Assembly (NCBI GenBank): GCA_964017045.1
Contig: OZ024798.1
Coordinates: 8,577,793 to 8,641,792, forward strand
Source of the DNA: Omphiscola glabra
Taxonomy: Eukaryota > Mollusca > Gastropoda > Lymnaeidae
Length of the DNA: 64,000 nucleotides
Direction: 5' to 3'
The number at the start of each line of letters is the position of its first letter. Position 1 is the first letter of the stretch. This document shows, piece after piece, positions 50,101-56,874 of this stretch. Below the pieces are notes generated by a model. The model made no database searches. It was not told where the DNA came from and worked only from the letters and a program-made list of their open reading frames with translations. The translations under genes and the position numbers were made by a program.

Positions 50101-53098
50101 TATTGTTTGCGCAGATCGCTTCGGGTTCGAGCCCCTGGCCCGGGTTTCTAATACACAACTGCTGGCCTACGTTTGCATTTATTAGCAGAGCATTGTCCCG
50201 TCGTGTTTGACTTCTGGGGGTGGGGGGTGGGGGGAGGACACACACTGAATTGTAGTGTCAATACCTTTTAATATTTAATAGTCATGGAATACGTTTTTTT
50301 TAAAAAAATAATTAAAAAATGGTCGCCCTCATCTCCATCCATCACCGTGTTTCGAACACAGAATTTCCCTTAGTGGGTTCAAAAGGGTGGAGGCACGGTT
50401 GGAAAAAAAAAGGGGGGGGGGGAATGGAGCGGGAAAGTTGAGGGATGGGGAGGGGTTGTCGAGTGACAATGAAGCTCACGAAGTGCGTGTTTTATCAGGT
50501 CCATGCAGTGTTCGCGACGTTACTAATGTGCGAATATGCACGCGAGTTTCACTCACACCGACCGTGGCGAACAATTACTCACCAACAAATAAAGTGAAAA
50601 CCATTAAGAGTGTGTGGACCCTGGGCAAATAGTCCGTGGTGGTGTTGGGGGGGGGGGACCGTCCTCCGGGTCCCCGGGTTCAATTCACCCGCAGACACAT
50701 TTGAGGTGGTGTGGGTCGCGAGATGAGTCCGAACACGGCGCCATGAGTGGGTGCAAACCCTTGTGTAAACCGTCGAGCAATCGTGGGGCTCGGGTCGACT
50801 ATGTGACTTCAGTGGCTCAATTTATTGTCATTCTCTGACTTGAAAGATCGCTGGTCCCTGTCATGGGGGATGTCAGGGGGGGGGGGGAGGAGGACGCACG
50901 GGATACCGGTATCGTGTAAACCTTGCAAACAGTGCATGCAGCCGACCAGGTGAGGTGGGGGGGGGTCACGTGACAGGTTGATAAGCACGTGCGACCATCA
51001 TAACAACGGCTGCACGGGAAGGGAAATAAAATACTAGGAGGGTGAGAAGAGGATAAGAAAAGACAAACAAGACGTTGTTGTGTGCGTGTGTGTGTGGGTG
51101 CTACCCTCGCGGTAATCTCCCCTTTGTCTCGCAGATTTTGTTCGAGGTCATAAAATATATGAAAATAGGGATTAAATGAAAGCCAGGAAAGTTTGTCATG
51201 ACAGTGCGGGGTGAAAGTGGGGGTCGTCTGTTGTCTCAGTTTTAATGATGCCGTAAAGTGCCCCCCAGAGTGGGGCGTGGATTAGTCTCAGTGAAAACCG
51301 GATCCACCCCCACAATGCACTTTCTTTCACAGTCTCGCCTCATTACGGGAACCGACTCTGTGTACTGCGGGTGGGTGGGTGGTGCAACAACGCTCTTGTT
51401 CCATTCTACCCCTTTACGCTCCACGATTTACATACCATCGTATTACCTACCACCTTGTTACCTTGTATTGACAGAGTCGCTCCCAGGAAAAGCGGTGCCC
51501 AAGGCGCACTAGTAAGACGATTTTGCCGCCCCTGTCTATGTGAAATACATGTGATTTTATCGTTTAATTCACTATTAAGGGCTTATTTTAAGCTGATTTT
51601 GCCACCTCCTTGTGATTTTGAGGTGATTTGCCCTCGCGCCCCCTCTTTCGCACGGCGGCCCTGAATATATAGAGGGGTAGGTGCCCCAGTGCGCCCATGG
51701 CCCCCGCTGCTGTAAAGAAGTCCTGTAACTACCCCAATGTTACCGTAACCAATTATCAACAATTTATTTCCTCCCTTTCATCTTGCACCCTTTTAAAACC
51801 CCCCCCCCAACCCCGACTGAGCCTTCCACTCTTACAACTCTTAAACGTTACCTAACAATCATTCCCCCCTACCCACTCCCACTGGCAAGCGCCCCTTCTT
51901 TGCAACACGTCCACTGAACATCCTCCCACTATCAACCCCCCCCCCCCCCCCCCCGTAATTTCCTCTCCAATTTAGATTTTGGCTTGATCGACACCAATTA
52001 AGCCCACGACTCGCCTGAAATATTATTTTAAGCAATTGGAAACTTAGGGAAAATGCTAGAACTAGTCGGACCCCGACCGTGGCTCCACGAGCTGCTACTA
52101 GTCGGACCCCGACCGTGGCTCCACGAGCTGCTGCTAGTCGGACCCCGACCGTGGCTCCACGGGCTGCTACTAGTCGGACCCCGACCGTGGCTCCAAGAGC
52201 TGCTACTAGTCAAAATGAGATGGACTAGCGACTCAAGACAAAATGTTACACCCATCTTTGGGTTCACAGCCAGATTGATATGATGAGAAAGGCGACACCT
52301 GGAGGCCAACACGCTTCTTCTCACCTTTACATTAGATATGCAATTGATCTGTATGGGAAACAATTGATCTGTATGGGAAACAATTGATCTCCATGGGAAA
52401 CAATTGATCTGTATGGGAAACAATTGATCTGTATGGGAAAAATTTGATCTGTATGGGAAACAATTGATCTGTATGGGAAACAATTGATCTGTATGGGAAA
52501 CAATTGATCTGCATGGAAAACAATAGATCTGTATGGGAAACAATAGATCTGTATGGGAAACAATAGATCTGTATGGGAAACAATTGATCTGTATGGGAAA
52601 CAATTGATCTGTATGGGAAACAATTGATCTGTATGGGAAACAATTGATCTGTATGGGAAACAATTGATCTGCATGGAAAACAATAGATCTGTATGGGGAA
52701 ACAATAGATCTGTATGGGAAACAATTGATCTGTATGGGAAACAATTGATCTGCATGGGAAACAATTGATCTGTATGGGGAACAATTGATCTGTATGGGGA
52801 AACAATTGATCTGTATGGGAAACAATTGATCTGTATGGGGAAACAATTGATCTGTATGGGGAAACAATTGATCTGTATGGGGAAACAATTGATCTGTAAA
52901 ACAGCACACAAAAAACTATCTGTAAAAACTACTTACGGTCGGGCAAGCCGCCGATGGTCTCAGGGTCAAGTTCCTCGGCAGTGACGCCTGCGCCCTGTTG
53001 TGACAGACGGCGTCACACGGCCTGTCCTGGACGATGTAGACGCAGAACTCTTCGAACTCGTCGTCCTTCAACTTGGTCAGGTCCCAGGTCTCCTCCAT
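15161..53098 (-). CDS. prdm1: prdm1 / Blimp-1 orthologue, PR-domain zinc-finger transcription repressor (five spliced exons)
   Basis: Join on the minus strand: 53098-52937, 29056-28937, 26033-25793, 18427-17724, 17158-15161, giving 1074 residues. Exon phases are 0, 0, 1 and 0 and every intron is GT-AG, mostly with GTAAGT donors. Seen: an N-terminal [11 protein letters not shown] block, the ASLPRNL motif, a PR domain with [14 protein letters not shown] and REQNVVACQ, a long Ser/Pro-rich linker, the [10 protein letters not shown] motif before the fingers, and five fingers at about 692-712, 720-740, 748-768, 776-796 and 804-826. Known of the family: PRDM1 binds GAAAG-type sites through its fingers in the nucleus and recruits co-repressors; it controls endoderm, neural, germ-cell and immune fates in various animals. 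The PR domain lacks the NHxC signature of active SET methyltransferases. Spacing across the first two junctions matches vertebrate PRDM1 residue for residue. A coding exon upstream of 53103 cannot be excluded. Confidence 0.95.
17217..17380. repeat. GT/GGT-rich tract inside prdm1 intron 4
   Basis: Mixed (GT)n and GGGTGTGTG, followed by a G12 run. On the gene's sense strand this is CA/CCA-rich and begins about 60 bp upstream of the 17159 acceptor. Confidence 0.9.
17724..18427 (-). CDS. prdm1: prdm1 Ser/Pro-rich linker exon (residues 175-409)
   Basis: A 704-bp exon. The acceptor is TTTTTTTCCTTCAG at 18428 and the donor is TCACTG|GTAAGT at 17723. The first two bases complete a split His codon with the preceding exon, so the phases agree. 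The protein is low complexity, rich in Ser, Pro and charged residues, with many SP dipeptides. A psi-K-x-E sumoylation-type motif, IKTE, sits at about residues 290-293, followed by a short LDFSKK motif. No fold is recognised. This corresponds to the poorly conserved proline-rich linker of PRDM1. The intron upstream begins about 90 bp away from a 1.5-kb minisatellite. Confidence 0.88.
18516..19985. repeat. minisatellite, 40-bp unit, with a duplicated 10-unit block
   Basis: About 36 units of TGACAATGTGGCATGGCTGA plus GTATAGACTGATGACCGGAG. The pattern of variants at 18931-19320 recurs exactly 400 bp later at 19331-19720. It lies in the 7.4-kb prdm1 intron, ending about 90 bp before the acceptor of the 18427 exon. 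The 374-379 residue frames arise because 40 bp shifts phase each unit. Confidence 0.97.
20628..20640 (-). promoter_or_regulatory. DR1-type nuclear receptor site
   Basis: The minus strand reads AGGTCAAAGGTCG: two AGGTCA-like half sites one base apart, the DR1 layout used by HNF4/RXR-type receptors. It lies in the 7.4-kb prdm1 intron. Confidence 0.25.
21553..21733 (+). mobile_element. hAT-type MITE family B, copy 1
   Basis: 181 bp with ends CAGTGGCGTAGCGAG and CTCACTACGCCACTG. The 8-bp duplication TGTTCAGC is perfect (21545-21552 and 21734-21741). The interior carries two direct copies of AATACCTTTTTAGCGCCCCC. It lies in the 7.4-kb prdm1 intron, just before the 12-bp minisatellite. Confidence 0.87.
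21776..22990. repeat. minisatellite, 12-bp unit with 554-bp higher-order duplication
   Basis: About 100 units of GATTTGTATCAA/GATTTGTATCAG. A marker run (GATTTGTCTCAGAATTTG) occurs at 21911 and again at 22465, and the following variants match. The frames of up to 390 residues ([16 protein letters not shown]) are repeats only. Confidence 0.97.
22985..23147. repeat. minisatellite, 25-bp unit
   Basis: About 6.5 units of TGTATAGCCAACCTTGGATC plus TATAC, directly abutting the 12-bp array. Confidence 0.94.
23194..23603. repeat. hexamer/12-mer repeat ACATAGACATTG
   Basis: Alternating GACATA, GACATT and GCCATA hexamers, about 68 in all. The period being a multiple of three keeps the YVNVYGNV frame open. 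Confidence 0.95.
24054..24262. repeat. minisatellite, 36-bp unit
   Basis: About 6 units containing CGATGGCATCTAGTGTTTAA and TGCAGGGATTCTTAAA, almost identical. Confidence 0.95.
24736..24875. mobile_element. half copy of the palindromic element
   Basis: Matches the right arm and loop of 42225-42530: TTTTGTTTTACTGTATAGTA, AAAAAGAAATTTGACG, ACGTGCCAACTGAAAC and two CGTTCGATCAAATT words. The other arm is missing. Confidence 0.65.
25590..25690. promoter_or_regulatory. candidate GATA/ISRE-like block beside the PR-domain exon
   Basis: Two GATA sites in opposite orientation, GTTATCTG (25593-25600) and CAGATAAG (25678-25685), flank GAAATGAAAG (25618-25627), which resembles an IRF or Blimp-1 site. 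The block lies about 100-200 bp inside the intron after the donor at 25792. Confidence 0.28.
25793..26033 (-). CDS. prdm1: prdm1 PR-domain exon (residues 95-174)
   Basis: A 241-bp exon, entering in phase 0 after TATTTCCAG and leaving with one extra base before GTAAGT (25792-25787). It encodes the second half of the PR domain: a WQHFMNLA segment, [20 protein letters not shown] and [14 protein letters not shown]. In vertebrates the last motif is LLVWYCRDFAERL, so the aromatic residues differ but the helix is kept. The NHSC-type catalytic motif of true SET enzymes is absent, as in PRDM1 generally. Confidence 0.95.
26040..26400. repeat. degenerate TAGGTCATAC-type repeat
   Basis: Loosely repeated GTAGGTCATAC and TTTAAGTCATAC words right after the acceptor at 26034. 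Too diverged for a fixed period. Confidence 0.55.
26655..26990. repeat. minisatellite, 50-bp unit
   Basis: About 6 units containing GGAAATGACACTGGTAGTAA, CTAAATTTCTGG and AATTAACTAAAATAGTCA; the middle four are nearly identical. Confidence 0.93.
28155..28300. repeat. two-copy ~70-bp direct repeat
   Basis: AAGTCAATTAATCGGTC, GTCATCTG and CGGTCAACGGACAG recur in order about 69 bp apart. The flanking DNA is unremarkable. Confidence 0.75.
28321..28475. repeat. (ACAAACAG)n-type simple repeat
   Basis: ACAAACAAACAGACAAA words with an A-rich interruption. Confidence 0.92.
28712..28897 (+). mobile_element. SPIN-like hAT MITE, copy 2
   Basis: 186 bp with ends CGGCGGTTCTCAACC and GGTTGGGAACCGCTG. It is flanked by GCTTAGAT (28704-28711) and GCTTAGAG (28898-28905), a 7/8 match to an 8-bp target-site duplication as expected for hAT. 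The interior has ACAGTTCCTCATGTTGTGGC and the GGGTCGCGACCCACAG block. It sits in the giant prdm1 intron side-region, 40 bp beyond the donor of the exon at 28937. Confidence 0.82.
28937..29056 (-). CDS. prdm1: prdm1 PR-domain exon (residues 55-94)
   Basis: A 120-bp phase 0-0 exon of exactly 40 codons. The acceptor is TCTCGGCCCACAG at 29057 and the donor is CAG|GTAAGG at 28936. It encodes the most conserved start of the PR domain, including [15 protein letters not shown], and ends in KYQWQ. Human PRDM1 has the same number of residues between LPRNL and GTRFGPL, and between GEI and the WxxY motif, so both junctions are well supported. A SPIN-like MITE lies only 40 bp below the donor (28712-28897). 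Confidence 0.95.
29598..30160. repeat. minisatellite, 41-bp unit
   Basis: About 13.5 units containing GGGGCCCACCTCATGTTAGA and GTTGTGGGAGAACTTACA. Confidence 0.95.
30325..30440. repeat. minisatellite, 14-bp unit CAGTTTGATGGCCT (first block)
   Basis: About 8 units, ending right before the GGCCAA-rich element at 30452. The same unit recurs at 31672-31965. Confidence 0.93.
30452..31268. mobile_element. GGCCAA-rich inverted-repeat element, interrupted by a hAT MITE
   Basis: The two ends are inverted copies: ATGTTATGGCCAAAGCCCGA on the left, and the complement of the right end reads ATGTTAAGGCCAAAGCCCGA. Internal GGCCAA or TTGGCC words are repeated at both ends. About 630 bp remains if the nested MITE at 30870-31055 is removed. 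It has no coding capacity and its superfamily is unknown. No clear target duplication is visible because the inverted repeat runs to the edge. Confidence 0.6.
30870..31055 (+). mobile_element. hAT-type MITE family B, copy 2 (nested)
   Basis: 186 bp and nearly identical to the copy at 21553, with a perfect 8-bp duplication GACCGCCG (30862-30869 and 31056-31063). It is inserted into the GGCCAA-rich inverted-repeat element at 30452-31268, so it is the younger of the two insertions. Confidence 0.88.
31672..31965. repeat. minisatellite, 14-bp unit CAGTTTGATGGCCT (second block)
   Basis: About 20 units, same family as 30325-30440, 1.2 kb away across the inverted-repeat element. Confidence 0.95.
32037..32612. 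repeat. minisatellite, 15-bp unit GAGTATGTTGTTGGA
   Basis: About 38 units. The five-codon period gives the open VVGEY and LLESM frames. Confidence 0.96.
32658..33062. repeat. minisatellite, 17-bp unit with an 85-bp super-repeat
   Basis: About 24 units of TTGACCAATGATACAAA. Variant order CAGTGATACAC ... ATGGTACAC repeats every five units between about 32678 and 32850. Confidence 0.95.
33600..33900. promoter_or_regulatory. candidate intronic enhancer block in prdm1 intron 1
   Basis: Non-repetitive DNA with several binding-site words close together: a perfect CArG box CCATAAATGG (33643-33652), a TCF/LEF site GATCAAAG (33677-33684), CCAAT boxes at 33745 and 33757, an inverted one at 33849, and TGACGCGC after it. 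Each word alone is weak. The cluster and the lack of repeats are the evidence. Confidence 0.3.
34643..34799. mobile_element. hAT-type MITE family C, reverse copy
   Basis: Ends CAGTGACGTAG and CTACGCCGCTG are inverted. Its left part is the complement of the CTCCGCACCCCCTT block that closes the elements at 45632 and 53216. No convincing target duplication. It contains a poly-C run. Confidence 0.6.
35467..35620. mobile_element. hAT-type MITE with CAGAGGCGTA ends
   Basis: 154 bp with ends CAGAGGCGTAAC and GCTACGCCTCTG. The 8-bp duplication TTTAAGTT is perfect (35459-35466 and 35621-35628). The interior is different from family B although the termini are alike. Confidence 0.82.
35838..36548. repeat. 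minisatellite, 21-bp unit with a 167-bp super-repeat
   Basis: About 34 units of CCTCCCCTCTCAGACACTGT plus A. The rare pair CTCTGAGACACTGCACC and CCTCGCAAACACTG occurs at 36043 and again at 36210. Confidence 0.96.
36600..38110. other. mostly unique intronic DNA, CpG-rich at 36840-37100
   Basis: Lies in the 23.9-kb prdm1 intron. No tandem repeat. 36840-37100 contains GAGGGCGCGCGAGGGGG and several CpGs. Short frames of 60-150 residues show no family resemblance. A partial MITE end (TACGCCAACGCCCCTG) occurs near 37670. Confidence 0.5.
38113..38447. repeat. purine-rich (GA)n tract
   Basis: GAGAGAAA-rich plus strand, giving Ser/Leu/Phe frames on the other strand. Confidence 0.93.
38535..38900. 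repeat. minisatellite, ~23-bp unit
   Basis: About 15 variable units of GCTGTACAATAGTAGATACC plus GCA. Confidence 0.9.
39303..39450. repeat. 49-bp unit, three copies
   Basis: TTGGTCCGATTGT, TACTCTGTCATGGAGG and CTGGCGGCTT recur at 39305, 39354 and 39403. Confidence 0.9.
39700..41200. other. unique intronic DNA, nothing recognised
   Basis: In the giant prdm1 intron. Contains G-runs at 40150 and 40311 and a short GT repeat at 40834. No gene, element end or repeat period seen. Confidence 0.55.
41208..41645. repeat. minisatellite, 42-bp unit
   Basis: About 10.5 units containing ATAACAAGTGCCAGTTAGAA and ATGTATGACTAATGGTCAGG. Confidence 0.95.
42225..42530. mobile_element. long palindromic (fold-back) element
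   Basis: The two halves are inverted copies over about 135 bp each, around a short A/T loop near 42365-42390. Both arms hold repeated words such as GATCGAACGGAAATTTG and ACGTTAAAATTTT. Half of the same element occurs at 24736-24875. It would fold into one long hairpin. No coding capacity. Confidence 0.7.
42535..43860. other. unique intronic DNA with a MITE end
   Basis: 42550-42605 resembles one end of MITE family C (CCTCCGCACCCTCC ... CCGCCACTGG). 43420-43480 has a direct duplication of CCCCGAGCGAACTACCCCTG. Nothing else recognised. Confidence 0.5.
43866..44080. repeat. minisatellite, ~44-bp unit
   Basis: About 5 variable units with GGACTACGGATCTGTCTGTC and CGTGTGTCTGAGGAAGTGAA. Confidence 0.88.
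44096..44263. repeat. minisatellite, 22-bp unit
   Basis: Seven and a half almost identical units of TCCTTCCAGTGTTCTTCTGG plus TG. Confidence 0.96.
45632..45820. mobile_element. hAT-type MITE family C, degraded copy
   Basis: Starts CAGGGGGGGTAGTTAAG and ends CCTTCCTACGCCAGTG. It shares the TTAACGCC, TTCCACGA and CCGAAAATG words with the element at 53216-53380. The flanks do not give a clear duplication. Confidence 0.5.
45889..46318. repeat. minisatellite, 30-bp unit
   Basis: About 14 units containing CCTCCAGCAGAGCTACGGCC and TGCCTCACCA. All frames stay open because the period is 10 codons. The minus-strand frame ([10 protein letters not shown] repeated) extends to 269 residues, with a basic N-terminal stretch, but no homology or intron signals support a gene. 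Confidence 0.95.
46330..47770. other. unique intronic DNA, nothing recognised
   Basis: Contains a 28-bp near-duplication of GATAGATGAGGTCA at 46813 and 46840, a GT repeat near 47450, and poly-G at 46680. No gene. Confidence 0.5.
47772..47970. repeat. minisatellite, 29-bp unit
   Basis: About 7 units containing CCAAACCATCCTACCCGACA and TGCATTGGG, near-identical. Confidence 0.95.
48143..48339 (+). mobile_element. SPIN-like hAT MITE, copy 3
   Basis: 197 bp with ends CAGTGGTTCTCAACC and GGTTGAGAACCGCTG. The target-site duplication AACTAGAA is perfect (48135-48142 and 48340-48347). This is the best-preserved duplication of the four copies. It has no coding capacity, so it must have been moved by an autonomous hAT transposase elsewhere. 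Confidence 0.88.
48690..48906. mobile_element. hAT-like element with TTGGTCGGCAAA / TTCCGACCACTG ends
   Basis: One end reads CATTGGTCGGCAAATC and the other TTTTCCGACCACTG, an imperfect inverted repeat. The palindromic CTCGCGAGCCGCATGCGGCT near the left end is typical of a widespread hAT MITE type. TACTAGAC on the left and TTCTAGAC on the right could be a 6/8 duplication, if 12 bp at the left end are counted as element. Confidence 0.5.
48910..52030. other. intronic DNA near the 5' part of prdm1, no gene seen
   Basis: Has a CT-rich run at 49972-50012, poly-G runs (50649, 50878, 50957) and a B-box-like GGTTCGAGCCC at 50115. Degraded MITE-like DNA is at 51490-51720. No supported exon. Confidence 0.5.
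51936..51954. repeat. 19-nt poly-C tract
   Basis: Uninterrupted C19. Confidence 0.95.
52060..52212. repeat. minisatellite, 36-bp unit
   Basis: About 4 units containing CTAGTCGGACCCCGACCGTG and GCTCCACGAGCTGCTA. Confidence 0.93.
52335..52900. repeat. minisatellite, 20-bp unit next to a prdm1 splice donor
   Basis: About 28 units of CAATTGATCTGTATGGGAAA. The variant pair GCATGGAAAA-CAATAGATCT recurs 160 bp apart (52511 and 52671). The last unit ends about 35 bp from the donor at 52936. Confidence 0.96.
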
Positions 53099-53103
53099 GG
53101 CGT
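52937..53103 (-). CDS. prdm1: prdm1 first recognised coding exon (residues 1-54)
   Basis: Reading down from 53098, the exon encodes 54 residues from METs in a good start context (GACGCCATGG if the base before the exon is G; ACGCCATGG within it). It holds the acidic DDEFEEF block, CVYIV, and QASLPRNL, all hallmarks of the PRDM1 N-terminus just ahead of the PR domain. The donor is ACC|GTAAGT at 52936, phase 0. On its upstream side the sequence CCCGCCCTACAG at 53104 and above is a good acceptor, so the exon is probably spliced to an upstream exon. The start at 53098 is therefore my choice, not proven. A 20-bp minisatellite begins only about 35 bp into the intron. Confidence 0.9.
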
Positions 53104-53215
53104 CTGTAGGGCGGGGATGAGGGGGGGGGGGAGTTAGAAGTCATGATTAGTTTTGTAGTCAATTTAACACATTTTGCGTTTTCGAATATGTATTTCATGT
53201 GTTCGGTTGCGTTGC

Positions 53216-53380
53216 CAGGGTTAATGCCGCCCGGGGCAGGAAAAGATTTATGCCGCCCCCCCCCCTTCCACGAAAGATACCCCCTGCATTTTGCCGAAAA
53301 TGCCACCCCCTCAAGATAATGAAAACTAGGACCTGCTAGGGGCCGGACTGCCCCCTCCGCACCCCCTTCCTACGCCCCTG
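53216..53380. mobile_element. hAT-type MITE family C, degraded copy
   Basis: Closes with CCCCCTTCCTACGCCCCTG and shares TTAATGCCGCC, CTTCCACGA and GCCGAAAATGCC with the copy at 45632. The left terminus is eroded. It lies about 110 bp upstream of the first recognised prdm1 coding exon. Confidence 0.5.
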
Positions 53381-53803
53381 GGTGTGTTTGATGAGAGTCG
53401 TCTGCACAAAAATGGCCGATTCGATTTATGTTATTATTTTTCCTCTTTATATTTTAGAATTTCGGTGTTTACTTACACAAGGAAAGTTGGTGATTTGTTT
53501 AGAAAAAAAAACCAAAAAACAAACAACTACCGATTGAGACTTTAACTCCTAAGCCATTCAGTGTTGCAGAACACTTGCGTCGTACGTGCGCCCGTGAAGT
53601 GAGTGAATGAGTTCAAGATTTGAATGTGTTGTCTTAGCTCTGCGGATAAGCTTTGCTACACGCTATACTGTTGGTGAACTTTGAAGAGACACGCTAATGG
53701 GAATGTGTGAGAAAAAAAAAGACAAACATTATCAAAGAAGACCAAATAATGTATCGATCAAAAGCCTTCTTGTGCTAACGGAACACGTAAAAACGGTAAA
53801 AAC

Positions 53804-53839
<36 letters not shown>

Positions 53840-54530
53840 GTGGTTTTCTATGGCTCACCACGCTGTACATACAATTTAACAAGCATAATCGTGAACTTAA
53901 AAAATTAATTAACATACATTAATGAAATAAAACAAAACATATGTATATTCATTAATTACAATAAAACGGACCCCCCCGCCCCTTTTTTTCCCCCCACCCA
54001 AACACACACACACACGAAACGATCATCTAAAATCTGTGTCAAACGCAATATAATACCAGGCCATTGTTATATATGTGTAAAAAAGTTATACATTTAATGT
54101 AAATCTTGCCTTAGGGGCCGTAATCTGCTCTGTGAAAAATGGTTTTTATGTTTTAAGCTAGAAGTCGCTTTTGTCAAAAACACATATTGGAAAACACTAA
54201 CTAAGACGTAAGATTTTCAAACCCACGCAGGTCGCCCTGATACCTACCCGGCTATCCATAAATCGGAAGTTAACCCCCCCCCCCACACACACACACACAC
54301 AAAATCAATCGATACAGATTCTAAAACTTGAAATTGCCCCCAACAAATATGCACAGCTATTAATTGAAATCATAGATAAGATTTCCAAGTGAGCGTACCT
54401 TAAACCCAAACACCTGCTGCCCAGCAGACGCGTGTGTGTTAAATATATTGATTCGTTTGACCTGGGGGGGGGGGGGAGTATCTCCGACCACTGTCTTAGC
54501 TCGTAAATCAACATTAGTAAGCTATGCTGC
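53381..54530. other. upstream of the first recognised prdm1 exon, nothing certain
   Basis: AT-rich with a TTA repeat and poly-C runs. A GTAAGT donor word on the minus strand at about 53471-53476 could close an upstream exon, but no coding match supports it. Confidence 0.4.
53806..53838. repeat. (TTA)n microsatellite
   Basis: About 11 uninterrupted ATT/TTA trinucleotides. Confidence 0.95.
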
Positions 54531-54532
54531 GT

Positions 54533-54600
54533 GGTGCACGGTGGATGGTGCATGGTGGATGGTGCACGGTGGATGGTGCACGGTGGATGGTGCACGGTGC
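54533..54600. repeat. 14-bp unit GGTGCACGGTGGAT
   Basis: About 5 units. Confidence 0.92.
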
Positions 54601-54734
54601 ATTCGTAGCGTTTAGATGTTGGAGGTTTCTCTCCCCCCCCCCCCCCCCAGACAGTCATTCTCAAACTTGATTTTTGGCTGCAGGTGAACAAATGTGCATT
54701 GAGTCTCTCGCTCATATAAATGGTGTTATATATA

Positions 54735-54800
54735 AATAAATAAATAAATAAATATATATATATATATGTATATATATATGTATATATAGAGAGAGAAAGA
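54735..54800. repeat. AT-rich microsatellite (TAAA then TA)
   Basis: TAAATAAATAAA passing into (TA)n with ATGTATATAT words, then GAGAGA. Confidence 0.92.
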
Positions 54801-54934
54801 GACAGCTTATTTTAAATAACTTTAACAGAAATACACATTAAACCCCCCCCCCCTATTTTTACATGTCCCTTTAAAAAAAAAATTAATAGGTTTTTTAAAA
54901 AAAGGATTAATCTTCGTCCTCCGATTCCTCTCTC

Positions 54935-55250
54935 CACGACTCCTCTGTCAACGACTCCTCTGTCAACGACTCCTCTGTCAGCGACTCCTCTGTCAACGAC
55001 TCCTCTGTCCACGACTCCTCTGTCAAAGACTCATCTGTCAGCGACTCCTCTGTCAGCGACTCATCTGTCAGCGACTCATCTGTCTGCGATTCCTCTGTCA
55101 GCGACTCATCTGTCAGCGACTCATCTGTTACCGACTCTCTGTCAGCGACTCCTCTGTCCGTGACTCAACTGTCAGCGACTCCTCTGTCAGCGACTCATCT
55201 GTCAGCGACTCAACTGTCAGCGACTCATCTGTCAGCGACTCATCTGACTC
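54935..55250. repeat. minisatellite, 15-bp unit GACTCCTCTGTCAAC/GC
   Basis: About 21 units. Open frames across it are due to the five-codon period. Confidence 0.95.
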
Positions 55251-55332
55251 TATACGCTTTTTTTGAAACAAGAACTCAGCGGTGGTGTGGGTGGGGACAC
55301 AGCGGTCAATCAAGGGCTAGTGCAGTCGCGTC

Positions 55333-55398
55333 ATACATGCGTCATACATGCGTCATACATGCGTCATACATGCGTCATACATGCGTCATACAGGCGTC
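55333..55398. repeat. 11-bp unit GCGTCATACAT
   Basis: Six identical units. Confidence 0.95.
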
Positions 55399-55486
55399 AC
55401 CGTGTACAAATTAAAAAATAAATGTTTTCATCCTATAATGCTATCTGTAATGGTCAGATCTTACGTGGCCAGACCAGACACATGCA

Positions 55487-55570
55487 GACAAGAACATAAG
55501 ACACTAGTTGATCAAGTCTTACAGACAAGACAGGAACATAAGACACTAGTTGATCAAGTCTTACAGGCAG
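55487..55570. repeat. 42-bp unit, two copies
   Basis: GAACATAAGACACTAGTTG and ATCAAGTCTTACAG recur 42 bp apart. Confidence 0.9.
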
Positions 55571-55684
55571 ACAGGAGCTTCGTCTTTGGCTTGTAATGCA
55601 TCCTCGTCTTGTCCAAGAAATGTTCTTTTGGGCACTTATTTATAATACTTCACGTTATAGAACATACTGCGATTGTATGATTGA

Positions 55685-55855
55685 GGGCCGGAGCAGAGAC
55701 ACACTGTGACTTTATGGGAATCACTGGGGGCCGGAGTAGAGACGCATTGTGATTGTATTGGAATCACTGGGGGCCGGAGTAGAGACACACTGTGATTGAA
55801 TGGGAATCACTTGGGGCCGGAGTAGAGACACACTGTGATTGTATGGGAGCTGGAG
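55685..55855. repeat. 43-bp unit, four copies
   Basis: GGGGCCGGAGTAGAGACACA and CTGTGATTGTATGGGAATCA recur with a 43-bp period. Confidence 0.93.
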
Positions 55856-56874
55856 TACATAAACACTGGTATACCACTCATTTTCTTTACAGATATTATT
55901 ACATATATTATTACAGATATTATTACATATATTATTACATAAACACTTTTCAATTAAAGTGAATTTTCTTTACGATGAATGAATTCTATAGCCTTAAATA
56001 AATCTCCCAAGATGCTCTTGATGTCTCGTAAAAAAAGGATTATCGAATGTAATGCAGTAAACTTGGATGTGAACGAACTGAAACAGAATTCCCCCCCCCC
56101 TTTTATATAATATATTTATTGCACTAAATGTACAACTCTCTATATCCTAAATCCAATATCCTGCATGTCCTCCAAACACTCTATATTCTCTACATTCTCT
56201 ATATCATCTACATTCTTTTTATTATCTATATCCTCTATATCATGAATGAACTTATCTCGATGAATAACACATGGCAGTATCTGACAGAGTCACTCAGCAT
56301 TTTGCAAGGTAAAGAAAAAAAACGTACTCTTTTTAAATACAAAAATCCACATGTGGAATATAATTATCTATAAAGTTAATCATGATTTATCCACAGACGA
56401 TCACGCGAGGGCGTGTTTAGATATTGATTACAAATCGAACCACGTTCAATATATCACGACACATAATCAACATTACATTGTTCACGATGTACGTCAAAAG
56501 GAATTAATGTAAATATTTCCAAGAAAGGAGCTAGTTTAACTATTTCCACGTAAACACAGATTATGGTAAAGGAATCCAAATTTTAGAATAATAAGAACAT
56601 AGAAAGGTAAACATCAGAATCAATTTTTTTTTTTTTTTATTTTTAAAAATTATTTAAGTATTTTTTCTGGACATATTCAAATATTTTAAATTATTTAAAA
56701 CAAAATAATGTATCATACAATTTAGGGTTATTACGCCTAACGTACAGCTCGTATGGATGAAACGATATAAACTTTAACTACTGGACAGGACAACAGCCAG
56801 TGGCGATCGTAGTGACAGTTGCTGTACAGACGAACAGAAAGGGGCAATCTTAACAAGATGAGAAAAGAAGAAAA

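Noticed and set aside
50100..50135. B-box-like GGTTCGAGCCC, possible tRNA or SINE
   Set aside because: T-arm does not pair properly and no matching A box or acceptor stem was found.
50640..50700. GGGTTCAATTCACCC as a tRNA-derived SINE
   Set aside because: Only one weak box; no A box at the right distance and no tail.
52028..52911. 293-residue minus-strand frame
   Set aside because: Made of two minisatellites (20 and 36 bp).
53471..53476. GTAAGT on the minus strand as donor of an upstream prdm1 exon
   Set aside because: No coding similarity in front of it and the exon-side bases are poor.
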